Assembly (NCBI RefSeq): GCF_040049295.1
Contig: NZ_JBDZDQ010000002.1
Coordinates: 744,001-808,000 of the forward strand
Direction of reading: 5' to 3'
DNA length: 64,000 nucleotides
From: Sphingomonas sp. KR3-1
Lineage (GTDB): Bacteria; Pseudomonadota; Alphaproteobacteria; Sphingomonadales; Sphingomonadaceae
The translations under genes were made by a program, and so were the position numbers. The notes beneath the pieces were generated by a model that worked only from the letters and a program-made list of their open reading frames with translations, did no database searches and was not told the DNA's origin. This document shows positions 57,040-64,000 of this stretch, one piece after another (the first letter of the stretch is position 1; each line of letters opens with the position of its first letter).

Positions 57040-58343
57040 GACGGGCTTCCTTGGTGGAGATTTTCGGTTCGGCGGATCAGGCCGGCGAGGAAGAGAAAGA
57101 GCGCCGCTCCGATCAAATACATCGGCGCGAGCGTGAAATAGGCCATCTGCAGGGCATGGGCCCCGTAGGCTGGCCGGAAGAAGTCGCTCGCCATGCCTAC
57201 GTAGGTAGGCCCCAGGCCGAGGCCGATCAGGTTCATCACCAGCAGCAGCAGCGCCCCCGAGATCACCCGCGTTTCGGGCGGTACCTCGCCCTGCACAAAG
57301 GTGACGGTGGCGGAGAGGAAGAACGAGTTCATGAACATCGGCACGCACAGAAAGAGCAGGGCGAGCCGCCAGCCCGGCGCCCAGGCAAAGCCGAGGAAGA
57401 AGGGCAGCGCGAGCAGCAGCGAGATCGCCGGGACCGTGGCATAGGCCGCCTTGTTGCGCGCCGCGAACCGGTCGACCAGCCGCCCCGACGCATAGATGCC
57501 GGCACCCATGCCGATGCCCACCACCAGCGCATACCAGATCGCCACCTCGCCCAGCGCCATGCCCTTTTCGCGCATGAGGAACAGCACGGTGAAGTTGAGC
57601 AGGCCATAGGTGATAAAGTTGCCCGCGCCGCTCGCCAGCGAAGCAGTGAGCAGGAGCGGGTTGCCGAAGAAGCGAGCGATGGTGGCGAAGAAGCCCGGCC
57701 CCATCCGGCCATCGCGCTCTCCACGCCCCGGCTCGCGCACGGTCAGGCGGACGGCGAGCGCCGTCATCACGCCGATCGCGCCGATGATGTAGAAGGGGAT
57801 CCGCCAGTCGAACGCTGCCGCCAGCGACGCACCGAACGCGACGCCCAGCGCCGAGCCGAGCGGCGGCCCGAGGTTGAAGATCGCCATCGCCGTGGTGCGC
57901 CGCTCGCGCGGGAAACTGTCGGAGATGATCGCATAGGAGGGCGGCACGCCACCCGCCTCGCCGACGCCGACCAGCATGCGCGCAGCGGTCAGCTGGGCAA
58001 AGCTGCCCGCCATGCCGCACGCCGCGGTCGCCGCGCTCCATATCGCGCAGCCGACCGACAGCACCGTCACGCGGTTGGTTCGATCGGCCAGCCAGCCGAT
58101 CGGGATCGCGATCAGGCAATAGAAGAGCGCGAAATAGAAGCCAGTCAACAACCCCAGCTGCCCATCGCTGATGTGCAGGCTGTCCTGGATCGGCTTGGCG
58201 AGGATCGAGATCAGCTGCCGGTCGAGGAAGTTCAGGACGTAGACGAAGCATAGCATTGCCAGCGTGATCCGTGCACCAGCAGCGGGCACCGACGCCGGCT
58301 GCTGGCCGGCACCCGGCGCAGTCTCAGCGTATGGAAACGACAT
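57036..58343 (-). CDS. MFS transporter, spinster-like family
   Basis: 435 residues from ATG 58343, chosen for AAGGGGAG nine bases upstream. Twelve membrane helices are predicted. The first, ITLAMLCFVYVLNFLDRQLISILAKPIQ, and the loop motif GWLADRTNRVTVLSVGCAIWS are typical of spinster-like major facilitators common in sphingomonads. It probably imports the substrate or its hydrolysis product across the inner membrane. It overlaps the ligase gene by 20 bases and the esterase gene by four. Confidence 0.93.
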   Translation of the reverse strand: MSFPYAETAPGAGQQPASVPAAGARITLAMLCFVYVLNFLDRQLISILAKPIQDSLHISDGQLGLLTGFYFALFYCLIAIPIGWLADRTNRVTVLSVGCAIWSAATAACGMAGSFAQLTAARMLVGVGEAGGVPPSYAIISDSFPRERRTTAMAIFNLGPPLGSALGVAFGASLAAAFDWRIPFYIIGAIGVMTALAVRLTVREPGRGERDGRMGPGFFATIARFFGNPLLLTASLASGAGNFITYGLLNFTVLFLMREKGMALGEVAIWYALVVGIGMGAGIYASGRLVDRFAARNKAAYATVPAISLLLALPFFLGFAWAPGWRLALLFLCVPMFMNSFFLSATVTFVQGEVPPETRVISGALLLLVMNLIGLGLGPTYVGMASDFFRPAYGAHALQMAYFTLAPMYLIGAALFLFLAGLIRRTENLHQGSPS

Positions 58344-59940
58344 GGCGGTCGAGCTCCCCTTGCGCATAGGCGGCGCGCAGCCGCACCTTGTCGATCTTGC
58401 CGGTCGCGGCCAGCGGCATCTGCGGCAGCCGCACCACCTCGTCGGGCAGCCACCAGTCCGCCACTCTCCCGCGCAGCGCCTCGACGAACGCGCGTGCCTC
58501 GCCGACCTCCGCCTCGCCGGTTTCGCTTTGTCGCAGCTCGACGACCAGCACCGGACGCTCGCCCCATTTGGGATGCGGCTTGCCGATCACCGCGACCTGC
58601 CCGACGCGCGGATCGCGGCCGATGATCGCTTCCATCTCGGCGGGATTGATCCATTCGCCCCCCGACTTGATCAGGTCCTTCGAGCGCCCGCAAATCGTCA
58701 GCGAACCCTCCGCATCGATCGTCGCGAGATCGCCCGTGTCGAAATAGCCTTCCGTGTCCAGCGCATCCTCGGCCGCGTTGAAATAGCGATCGATAATGGC
58801 CGGCCCCTTGACCTTCAGGTGCCCGATCACCCCGCGCTGCTCGGCAAGCGTGGCGCCCGCGGCATCGGTGAGCTTCAGGTCTACCCCGATCGGCGGGCGC
58901 CCCGAGGATCGCTCAGCAGATGCCGGGAATTGCGGCGAATCGGCAGTGCCCAGCGGCGACATCTCGGTCATCCCCCAGGTCGTCTGGACGCGGGCGCCAA
59001 GACGCTCTTCCATCCGTTGGATCAGCGCATCGGGGCATTTCGATCCGCCGATGATCACGCGCTCGAGGCTCGGCACGTCCTCCCCGGTGGCATCGAGATG
59101 GTCGAGCAGGCCGATCCATACGGTCTGCACGCCGCCGGCGATGGTGACCTGCTCGTCGCGGATCAGCGCGGCCAGGCTGGCGCCGTCCAGCTCGCGGCCG
59201 GGCAGCACCAGGTTCGCCCCCACTGCGGGCGCCGAGAAAGGGAAGCCCCAGGCATTGGCGTGGAACATCGGAATGGCGACGAGGATCGTGTCCTTCGCCG
59301 ACAGGCAATAGGCGTCCGGCTGGATCGACATCAGCGTGTGATGATAGTTGGAGCGGTGGGTGAACTCGACGCCCTTGGGCTTCCCCGTCGTACCCGAGGT
59401 GAAGCACAGCCCTGCAGCGCTGTGCTCGTCGAACCCGCCCCAGGCGACCGCGCGGCCTTCCGCTTCGACCAGCGCGTCGAGCCCTTCGACCGGGATGCCG
59501 AAGGAACTTACCATCGGTGACTCCTCGTCAAGGACGATCACCCGCTCGACACTCGGGCAGAGCGGCAGCAGCTCGGGAAGCATCGGCAGCAGGCTGCCGG
59601 CGATCACCAGCAGCCGGTCCGCGGCCTCGTTGATCATCGCCGCCAGATGCGTCGGGGTCAGCCGCGGATTGAGCGTGTGGCAGACCAGGCCCGCATTCAT
59701 CGTCGCATAATAGAGCTCAAGGTGATGCTGGGTGTTCCAGGCCAGCGTACCGACGCGGTCGCCAATCTCGAGCCCCAGCGCCAGCAGGGCGCCGGACAGA
59801 AGGTTGCTGCGCGTCCGCAGCTCCGCATAGCCGGTGCGGTGGACGATCGCCCCGCGTGAGGCGGTCGCGATGGTGCGGGCGCCATGCCACTTCGCAGCAT
59901 GATCGATGAACTTGTCGAGAGTCAGGGCGTAATTTTGCAT
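58324..59940 (-). CDS. AMP-dependent acyl-CoA ligase
   Basis: 538 residues. The adenylation motifs are present: GLCFTSGTTGKPKGVEFTHRS (P-loop-like), TWGMTEMSPLGT, GYFDTGDLATIDAEG, and the C-terminal GRSKDLIKSGGEWINPAE and ATGKIDKVRLR with the catalytic Lys. The sequence is closest in style to the medium-chain/DmdB-like branch. It activates a carboxylic acid to its CoA thioester, and in this operon the acid is plausibly the one released by the esterases. It overlaps the MFS gene by 20 bases. Confidence 0.93.
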   Translation of the reverse strand: MQNYALTLDKFIDHAAKWHGARTIATASRGAIVHRTGYAELRTRSNLLSGALLALGLEIGDRVGTLAWNTQHHLELYYATMNAGLVCHTLNPRLTPTHLAAMINEAADRLLVIAGSLLPMLPELLPLCPSVERVIVLDEESPMVSSFGIPVEGLDALVEAEGRAVAWGGFDEHSAAGLCFTSGTTGKPKGVEFTHRSNYHHTLMSIQPDAYCLSAKDTILVAIPMFHANAWGFPFSAPAVGANLVLPGRELDGASLAALIRDEQVTIAGGVQTVWIGLLDHLDATGEDVPSLERVIIGGSKCPDALIQRMEERLGARVQTTWGMTEMSPLGTADSPQFPASAERSSGRPPIGVDLKLTDAAGATLAEQRGVIGHLKVKGPAIIDRYFNAAEDALDTEGYFDTGDLATIDAEGSLTICGRSKDLIKSGGEWINPAEMEAIIGRDPRVGQVAVIGKPHPKWGERPVLVVELRQSETGEAEVGEARAFVEALRGRVADWWLPDEVVRLPQMPLAATGKIDKVRLRAAYAQGELDRHVVSIR

Positions 59941-60003
59941 GTCTGGTTTGCTTACTCGGTAACTGGATTGGGGAGCGCCGGTGCCGGCCGGCGCTCCTTG
60001 CGA

Positions 60004-62688
60004 TCAGAAGGCCTTGCGCAGCCCGACCGAGACGTTGCGGCCGAGATTGTAGCTTCCGCCCACACCATCGGTTGCGGGGAAGAAGGGCGGCTTCTGGTCG
60101 AGCACATCGTTCAGCTGGAACGACAGCTCGGTGCCCTTGGCGAGGCCGACATCCGGCAGCTTGACGGAGACGTGCAGGTCCACCGTCGTGTAGGATCCGG
60201 CACTATACTCGGCGGTGCCGGTCGGCGTGGCGTAGAGCCCGGTGACGCCTTGCCGATAGTTGACGAAGCCGACGCCGGTCACCGGCCCGACCTGCGCGCC
60301 GAGCGTGCCGCGCACCGTTGCCTTGGGAATGCCGAGATCGAGCTGGTTCGACGCGGCCGAGGTCGGAGAAAGCTGCGTCTCGTATTTCAGGATATAGTTG
60401 CCGGCCAGGTCCGCGAAGACCGAACCGAACTTGGTGGCCTTGCGATAGCCGATGTCGAAGTCGATGCCGTTGGTGTCGCGGACGCCGAAATTGCCCTGGC
60501 GGAAGTCGAGCAGGTTCCCGATCGCGGGCAGCGCGCCGGCTGCGAAGTTCACCGGCACCGCGATCGACAATAGGCTCGAAAGCTGCGTGGCGCTGGGGTT
60601 GCGGAAGACGACCGCGGCGAAGGTCGGATCGGTGAAGGCGATGCTGCCGCCCGGTGTACCGATCACATCGGTATAGTGGATATTGTAGAACGTCCCGCTG
60701 ACCCGCAGGCCGGGCAGGAAGCTGGGGGTGAGGTCCGCGCCCACCGACCAGGTCTTCGCCTTTTCCGGCTGTAGCCCGCGATTTCCGCCATAGAGGACGA
60801 CGGTATCGACCTGCGCCGCGCCGCGTGACGGATCGCGCAAGGTGCTGCCGGCAATCGCCGCTGCGTTGAAATAATAGGCGCCGACCGTGGCGGCGACGTC
60901 ACGCAGGCCCGGTGCCCGGAACGAAGTGCCGTAGGTGCCGCGGACCATGACGCCGCGCACCGGCTCCCAGTTGACCCCGACCTTGGGGTTGGTCGTCGAT
61001 CCGAAGTCGCTGTAATCGTCGTAGCGGGCGGACAGCGACAGCGCGAGGCTGCGCATCAGCGGCGCTGCGTTGCCGGCACCGAAGATCGGCACGAACACCT
61101 CGCCATAGACCGACTTGATGTTGCGATCGAGCGTCTCGGGCACCTGCGCACCGCCATAGATGCCGCGCTGGCGGAACGACTCCTTTCGATACTCGGTCCC
61201 GGCCGCGATCTTCAACTGACCGCTGGGCAGATCGACGAGCGTCCCGTCGATCTTGGCCGCGCCCAGATAGGTCCGCTGATGGATGGTCAGGTCGCCGGCA
61301 TAGTCCAGGATCTTGGCGACGACCGCCGGCGCGGTGCCGTTGCCGAACGGATCGAGCGCCGTGGCGAGCGTCGACGCTGATGCTGCCGCGTCGAGCGCCG
61401 CGGGGTTGATCGCCGGCAGATAGCTGTCGTTCCGCGCCCAGTCGAAAATACCGTAGACACTCAGCTTGAAGTCGCCCGCCAGCTTGGCGTCGATCCCGGC
61501 GGACGAGTTGCCCGCCCGCACGCGGAACCGGTTGTCGATATGGTCGGCGCCATAGAGATTGTCGGTACGGAACTGAACGAACTCGATCGTGGCGCCGGTG
61601 CCCGGCGGAGTCCGGAAGAACGGGTTCTGCGAGAAGCCCGGGATATTGTAGAGGATCACCCCGCCCGAGGCACCCGCGCCGGCCGGCGGCGGTGCCTGGA
61701 CGGTATCCTTGCGGTCGGAATAGAGCAGCTCGCCCCACAAGGTGATGCGGTCGCCCAGGTCCTGATGGGCCGTGACATAGCCGCTGTGCAGCTGCGTCTC
61801 AGGCACGATGTCCGTCACCGAGCCGTTGTCGCATTTGTTCTGCGTGTTCGGCGCGAGGGCGGGGGTTGCGTAGTAGATCGCATAGGCGGTGGTGTTCACC
61901 GCGACGTTCGCCGCCGGGCACACCGTGCTGCGCGTGTCCACGCCGCCATAGGGCCGGAAGTCGACGACGCGGAAGTCGCGGTCTGCGCCGGTGATGTGGC
62001 TGTTCTCGGCATATTGATAGGCCGCTACGATCGCGCCGCTGCCCCAGTCATGGCCGAACAGTCCGCTCGCGCTGAAATTGTGATAATTGTCGGCCATCCC
62101 GTAGCGCACCGACGCCTCGAGCCCGGATGCGCGCTTGCGGGTAATGAAGTTGATCACGCCCGCCACCGCATCCGAGCCGTAGATCGCCGATGCACCGTCG
62201 GCGACGATCTCGACGCGCTCGATCGCGAGATCGGGGATGAACGGGAAGTCCGGGTTGGTTTCCTTGGTGCTCGAGGCCACCAGACGATGCCCGTTCATCA
62301 GCGGCAGCGTCGCGCTTGCCGGCAGGCTGCGCAGCCCGGGCGCGAACGAGCCCGCGCCGCCGCCGCTCGCCCGCGGCGTGGTGTTGAAGCTGTTGAGCTG
62401 CGGAACCGTTGCGAGCAGATCAGCGGTGGTGCTCGCGCCGATCGTCTTGATGTCGTCGCGCGTCACGCTGATCAGGTTGGAGCCGGTCGGCGGCACGCCG
62501 CGGATACTCGATCCGGTTACGACGATCTCGTTCTTGTCCGGCGTCGCCGCATCCTGATCCTGCGCGTCCGGCTGGGCAGCCGGAGCGCTATCCTGCGCCC
62601 ATGCCGGCGACGCCGCGCAAAGCATCATCGCCAGTGCCGACGCGCCCGCCAAGGCCGCCCGGCCACTGAGAATCCGAGTCCCGATCAT
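60004..62688 (-). CDS. TonB-dependent outer-membrane receptor
   Basis: 894 residues. A signal peptide (ending AASPAWAQ) is followed by an acidic linker, a TonB box-like segment (NEIVVTGSSIRGVP), a plug domain (~60-190, with LATVPQLNSFNTTPRASGGG and IYGSDAVAGVINFITRK), and a 22-strand beta-barrel ending in NVSVGLRKAF with the terminal Phe needed for barrel assembly. It takes up a bulky substrate through the outer membrane with TonB energy. It is the first structural gene of the ester-catabolism operon, 63 bases before the ligase. Confidence 0.95.
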   Translation of the reverse strand: MIGTRILSGRAALAGASALAMMLCAASPAWAQDSAPAAQPDAQDQDAATPDKNEIVVTGSSIRGVPPTGSNLISVTRDDIKTIGASTTADLLATVPQLNSFNTTPRASGGGAGSFAPGLRSLPASATLPLMNGHRLVASSTKETNPDFPFIPDLAIERVEIVADGASAIYGSDAVAGVINFITRKRASGLEASVRYGMADNYHNFSASGLFGHDWGSGAIVAAYQYAENSHITGADRDFRVVDFRPYGGVDTRSTVCPAANVAVNTTAYAIYYATPALAPNTQNKCDNGSVTDIVPETQLHSGYVTAHQDLGDRITLWGELLYSDRKDTVQAPPPAGAGASGGVILYNIPGFSQNPFFRTPPGTGATIEFVQFRTDNLYGADHIDNRFRVRAGNSSAGIDAKLAGDFKLSVYGIFDWARNDSYLPAINPAALDAAASASTLATALDPFGNGTAPAVVAKILDYAGDLTIHQRTYLGAAKIDGTLVDLPSGQLKIAAGTEYRKESFRQRGIYGGAQVPETLDRNIKSVYGEVFVPIFGAGNAAPLMRSLALSLSARYDDYSDFGSTTNPKVGVNWEPVRGVMVRGTYGTSFRAPGLRDVAATVGAYYFNAAAIAGSTLRDPSRGAAQVDTVVLYGGNRGLQPEKAKTWSVGADLTPSFLPGLRVSGTFYNIHYTDVIGTPGGSIAFTDPTFAAVVFRNPSATQLSSLLSIAVPVNFAAGALPAIGNLLDFRQGNFGVRDTNGIDFDIGYRKATKFGSVFADLAGNYILKYETQLSPTSAASNQLDLGIPKATVRGTLGAQVGPVTGVGFVNYRQGVTGLYATPTGTAEYSAGSYTTVDLHVSVKLPDVGLAKGTELSFQLNDVLDQKPPFFPATDGVGGSYNLGRNVSVGLRKAF

Positions 62689-62796
62689 GCATTCCTCCCC
62701 ACTTCTTTTTGTTGGGGAGCATCGTCAGCGCTGGCGCCGGGCTTGGCGATGGCGGGTTTGACGGCCAGATTTAACCCAAGTGACCAGATTCAGCGA

Positions 62797-63924
62797 TCAG
62801 GCGCCGATACGCTCGCTCAGCAACATCGATGCGGCGGCCAGGCGCGCGCCATCGGGCTTGTAGCGGTCGCGATATTGGCTTGGGGTCAGCCCGGCCCATT
62901 CGGTGAAGTTGCGCGAGAAGCTGCCGGGCTCGCTGAAGCCCACACGGTAGCCCACCTCGGTGATCGGCAGGTCGGTGACGAGCAGATAGGCCGCGGCCAG
63001 CTCGCCGCGCAGCCGCGTTCGGATCTGCTGGAAGCTCTCGCCTTCGCGCGCGAGGTCGCGGCGCAGCCGGCGCGGGCGGCTGCGCAGCTGCTCGGCGACC
63101 GCCTCGATCGGCGCCGACCAGTTCTGTTCTCGCTGGAAATCGACCAGCGCATGTTCGGTCCGAGAGCGCCAGGTCGTCCGGCCCGTCGGCGTGGCGAACC
63201 AGTCCGGGTTGCTGGCATTGTACTCCTCGACATCGGCTAGCGTGCCGTGCCGGAGCCGCGTGCCCAGGTCGCTGCGATCGTAGAAGAGCGCGTCGAACGG
63301 CGCATTGTAGCGGATCGGGCACCCGAACACCGCGAAACGGTCGAACCCGTTGGCCTGCACCGGCTTCGGGCCGCGTATCTGAACACCGCGCAGGCGCAGC
63401 GGCCGTCCGATCAGCCAGCTGAAGAACTGGAAGATCCAGATGAAGCGGAACCAGACGAAGATGTCGCGGTCGACGCCTTCGATCGTGTGGTAGACGCAGA
63501 CATGCTTCGCCCCGTGGCGGTCCTCGATCAGCTGCGGGCCGATGTCTTCCGACAGCGCCTGGGTGAAGCGGATGCTGACCCGGATCGATTCACCGAAGGT
63601 CTCGCAGTGGAGGTAGGCGAGCATGCGCTCCAAGTCGAGTGCGAGCCTGCATCGCTCGGCCATGAAGCCGATAAAGGCGTCGTCCAGCGCCAGCTGGATC
63701 TGCTGGATCAGCCGGGAGAGCGCCCGCCCGTCGATCGAGGCATCGACATCGCCGTAAACCGTCGGATCGATACCCGCCTTGTGCAGGATTCCCTCGGGAT
63801 CATGCCCCTTCAGCGCGGCACCCTGCAGCAGCTGCGCCACCGCGATGCCGTCCAGCCCGGGTAGCTTCTCCGGCGTCGCCATGGAGTGCGCGGGTGGAGG
63901 CAGGATGTCGGAACGCTTGGTCAC
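62797..63924 (-). CDS. AraC-family regulator of the catabolic cluster
   Basis: 375 residues from a GTG at 63924; the frame is open further upstream, and an ATG at 63882 (MATPEK) is another choice. No start has a strong ribosome-binding site. The N-terminal domain (~20-230) resembles the AraC-type ligand domain of the OruR/ArgR-like group. The C-terminal AraC helix-turn-helix pair is clear (AVAEQLRSRPRRLRRDLAREGESFQQIRTRLR and ITEVGYRVGFSEPGSFSRNFTEWAGLTPSQYRDRY). It lies 108 bases upstream of the receptor gene and probably activates the operon in response to the substrate. Confidence 0.9.
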   Translation of the reverse strand: MTKRSDILPPPAHSMATPEKLPGLDGIAVAQLLQGAALKGHDPEGILHKAGIDPTVYGDVDASIDGRALSRLIQQIQLALDDAFIGFMAERCRLALDLERMLAYLHCETFGESIRVSIRFTQALSEDIGPQLIEDRHGAKHVCVYHTIEGVDRDIFVWFRFIWIFQFFSWLIGRPLRLRGVQIRGPKPVQANGFDRFAVFGCPIRYNAPFDALFYDRSDLGTRLRHGTLADVEEYNASNPDWFATPTGRTTWRSRTEHALVDFQREQNWSAPIEAVAEQLRSRPRRLRRDLAREGESFQQIRTRLRGELAAAYLLVTDLPITEVGYRVGFSEPGSFSRNFTEWAGLTPSQYRDRYKPDGARLAAASMLLSERIGA

Positions 63925-64000
63925 GCGGCCTAGATTTCCACGTTCGCGCGCCCCGCGCCAGCGCAATGACGCGCTGTGCATCGACTGGCTCAGGCAGGTT

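Noticed and set aside
55360..58251. A single very long frame spanning the carboxylesterase and much of the MFS gene, suggesting a fusion
   Set aside because: The upstream part reads the MFS gene in a wrong frame. The true MFS frame and the esterase ATG at 57039 with its signal peptide are well supported.
1..64000. CRISPR array, prophage, integron or rRNA operon
   Set aside because: No direct-repeat/spacer pattern, phage structural genes, integrase or rRNA sequence was recognised anywhere in the window.

Overview
The window is 64 kb of high-GC chromosomal DNA from an alphaproteobacterium of the order Sphingomonadales, most likely a Sphingomonas. The main evidence is a serine palmitoyltransferase gene preceded by its own acyl carrier protein (sphingolipid synthesis), a complete PhyR-NepR-EcfG general stress response locus with the PhyP-type kinase found in sphingomonads, a large TonB-dependent receptor, and typical gene order such as argS-SPOR-nagZ-hypothetical-scpA-scpB-tatABC. 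No rRNA, phage, transposase, plasmid or CRISPR signal was seen. One tRNA, Ser(CGA), is present.

Layout. 0-3.2 kb: the start of a small exported protein, then a DUF1800/DUF1501 pair, the second with a Tat signal. 3.4-6.3 kb: Crp-family regulator, SGNH hydrolase, membrane acyltransferase. 6.3-13.7 kb: one long co-directional housekeeping run for arginyl-tRNA synthesis, cell-wall recycling, chromosome condensation and Tat export. 13.7-18.2 kb: general stress response locus (entericidin-like lipoprotein, a candidate sRNA, phyP, nepR, phyR, a small membrane protein, ecfG and a second NepR-like ORF). 18.3-31.7 kb: glnE, bcp, DUF455, M23 peptidase, VOC protein, DipZ-like thiol-disulfide protein, a divergent MarR/oxidoreductase pair with twin operators, erpA, xthA, an exported small protein, a GNAT-like protein and a fatty acid desaturase. 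31.7-38.3 kb: an intact DUF559 gene, lptG-lptF, obg, a decayed DUF559 copy, proB and an NDUFA9-like reductase. 38.4-48.7 kb: a beta-helix-like exported protein, an FkbH-like protein, an Lrp/EamA divergent pair, an FAD oxidoreductase, acp-spt, a hybrid kinase and an alpha/beta hydrolase. 48.7-51.9 kb: a TetR pair, a GNAT, rpmA-rplU, hspQ and tRNA-Ser. 51.9-64 kb: a minus-strand catabolic cluster (AraC regulator, TonB receptor, acyl-CoA ligase, MFS transporter, carboxylesterase, tannase/feruloyl-esterase, DUF2231 protein, sorbosone dehydrogenase).

How the genes fit together. In the stress locus, PhyR is expected to sequester NepR when phosphorylated and so free EcfG. PhyP lacks recognisable ATP-binding residues, which suits a phosphatase role. 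A second NepR-like peptide lies just past the ecfG terminator. The catabolic cluster reads as outer-membrane uptake, inner-membrane transport, ester hydrolysis and CoA activation of a bulky, possibly phenolic, ester.

The most notable items are the second NepR-like ORF, the candidate sRNA beside phyP, a palindromic EcfG-like promoter between nepR and phyR, the two DUF559 cassettes (one intact, one with a clean 180-base deletion), and the tightly packed ester-catabolism operon. No wholly new multi-gene system could be demonstrated from sequence alone.
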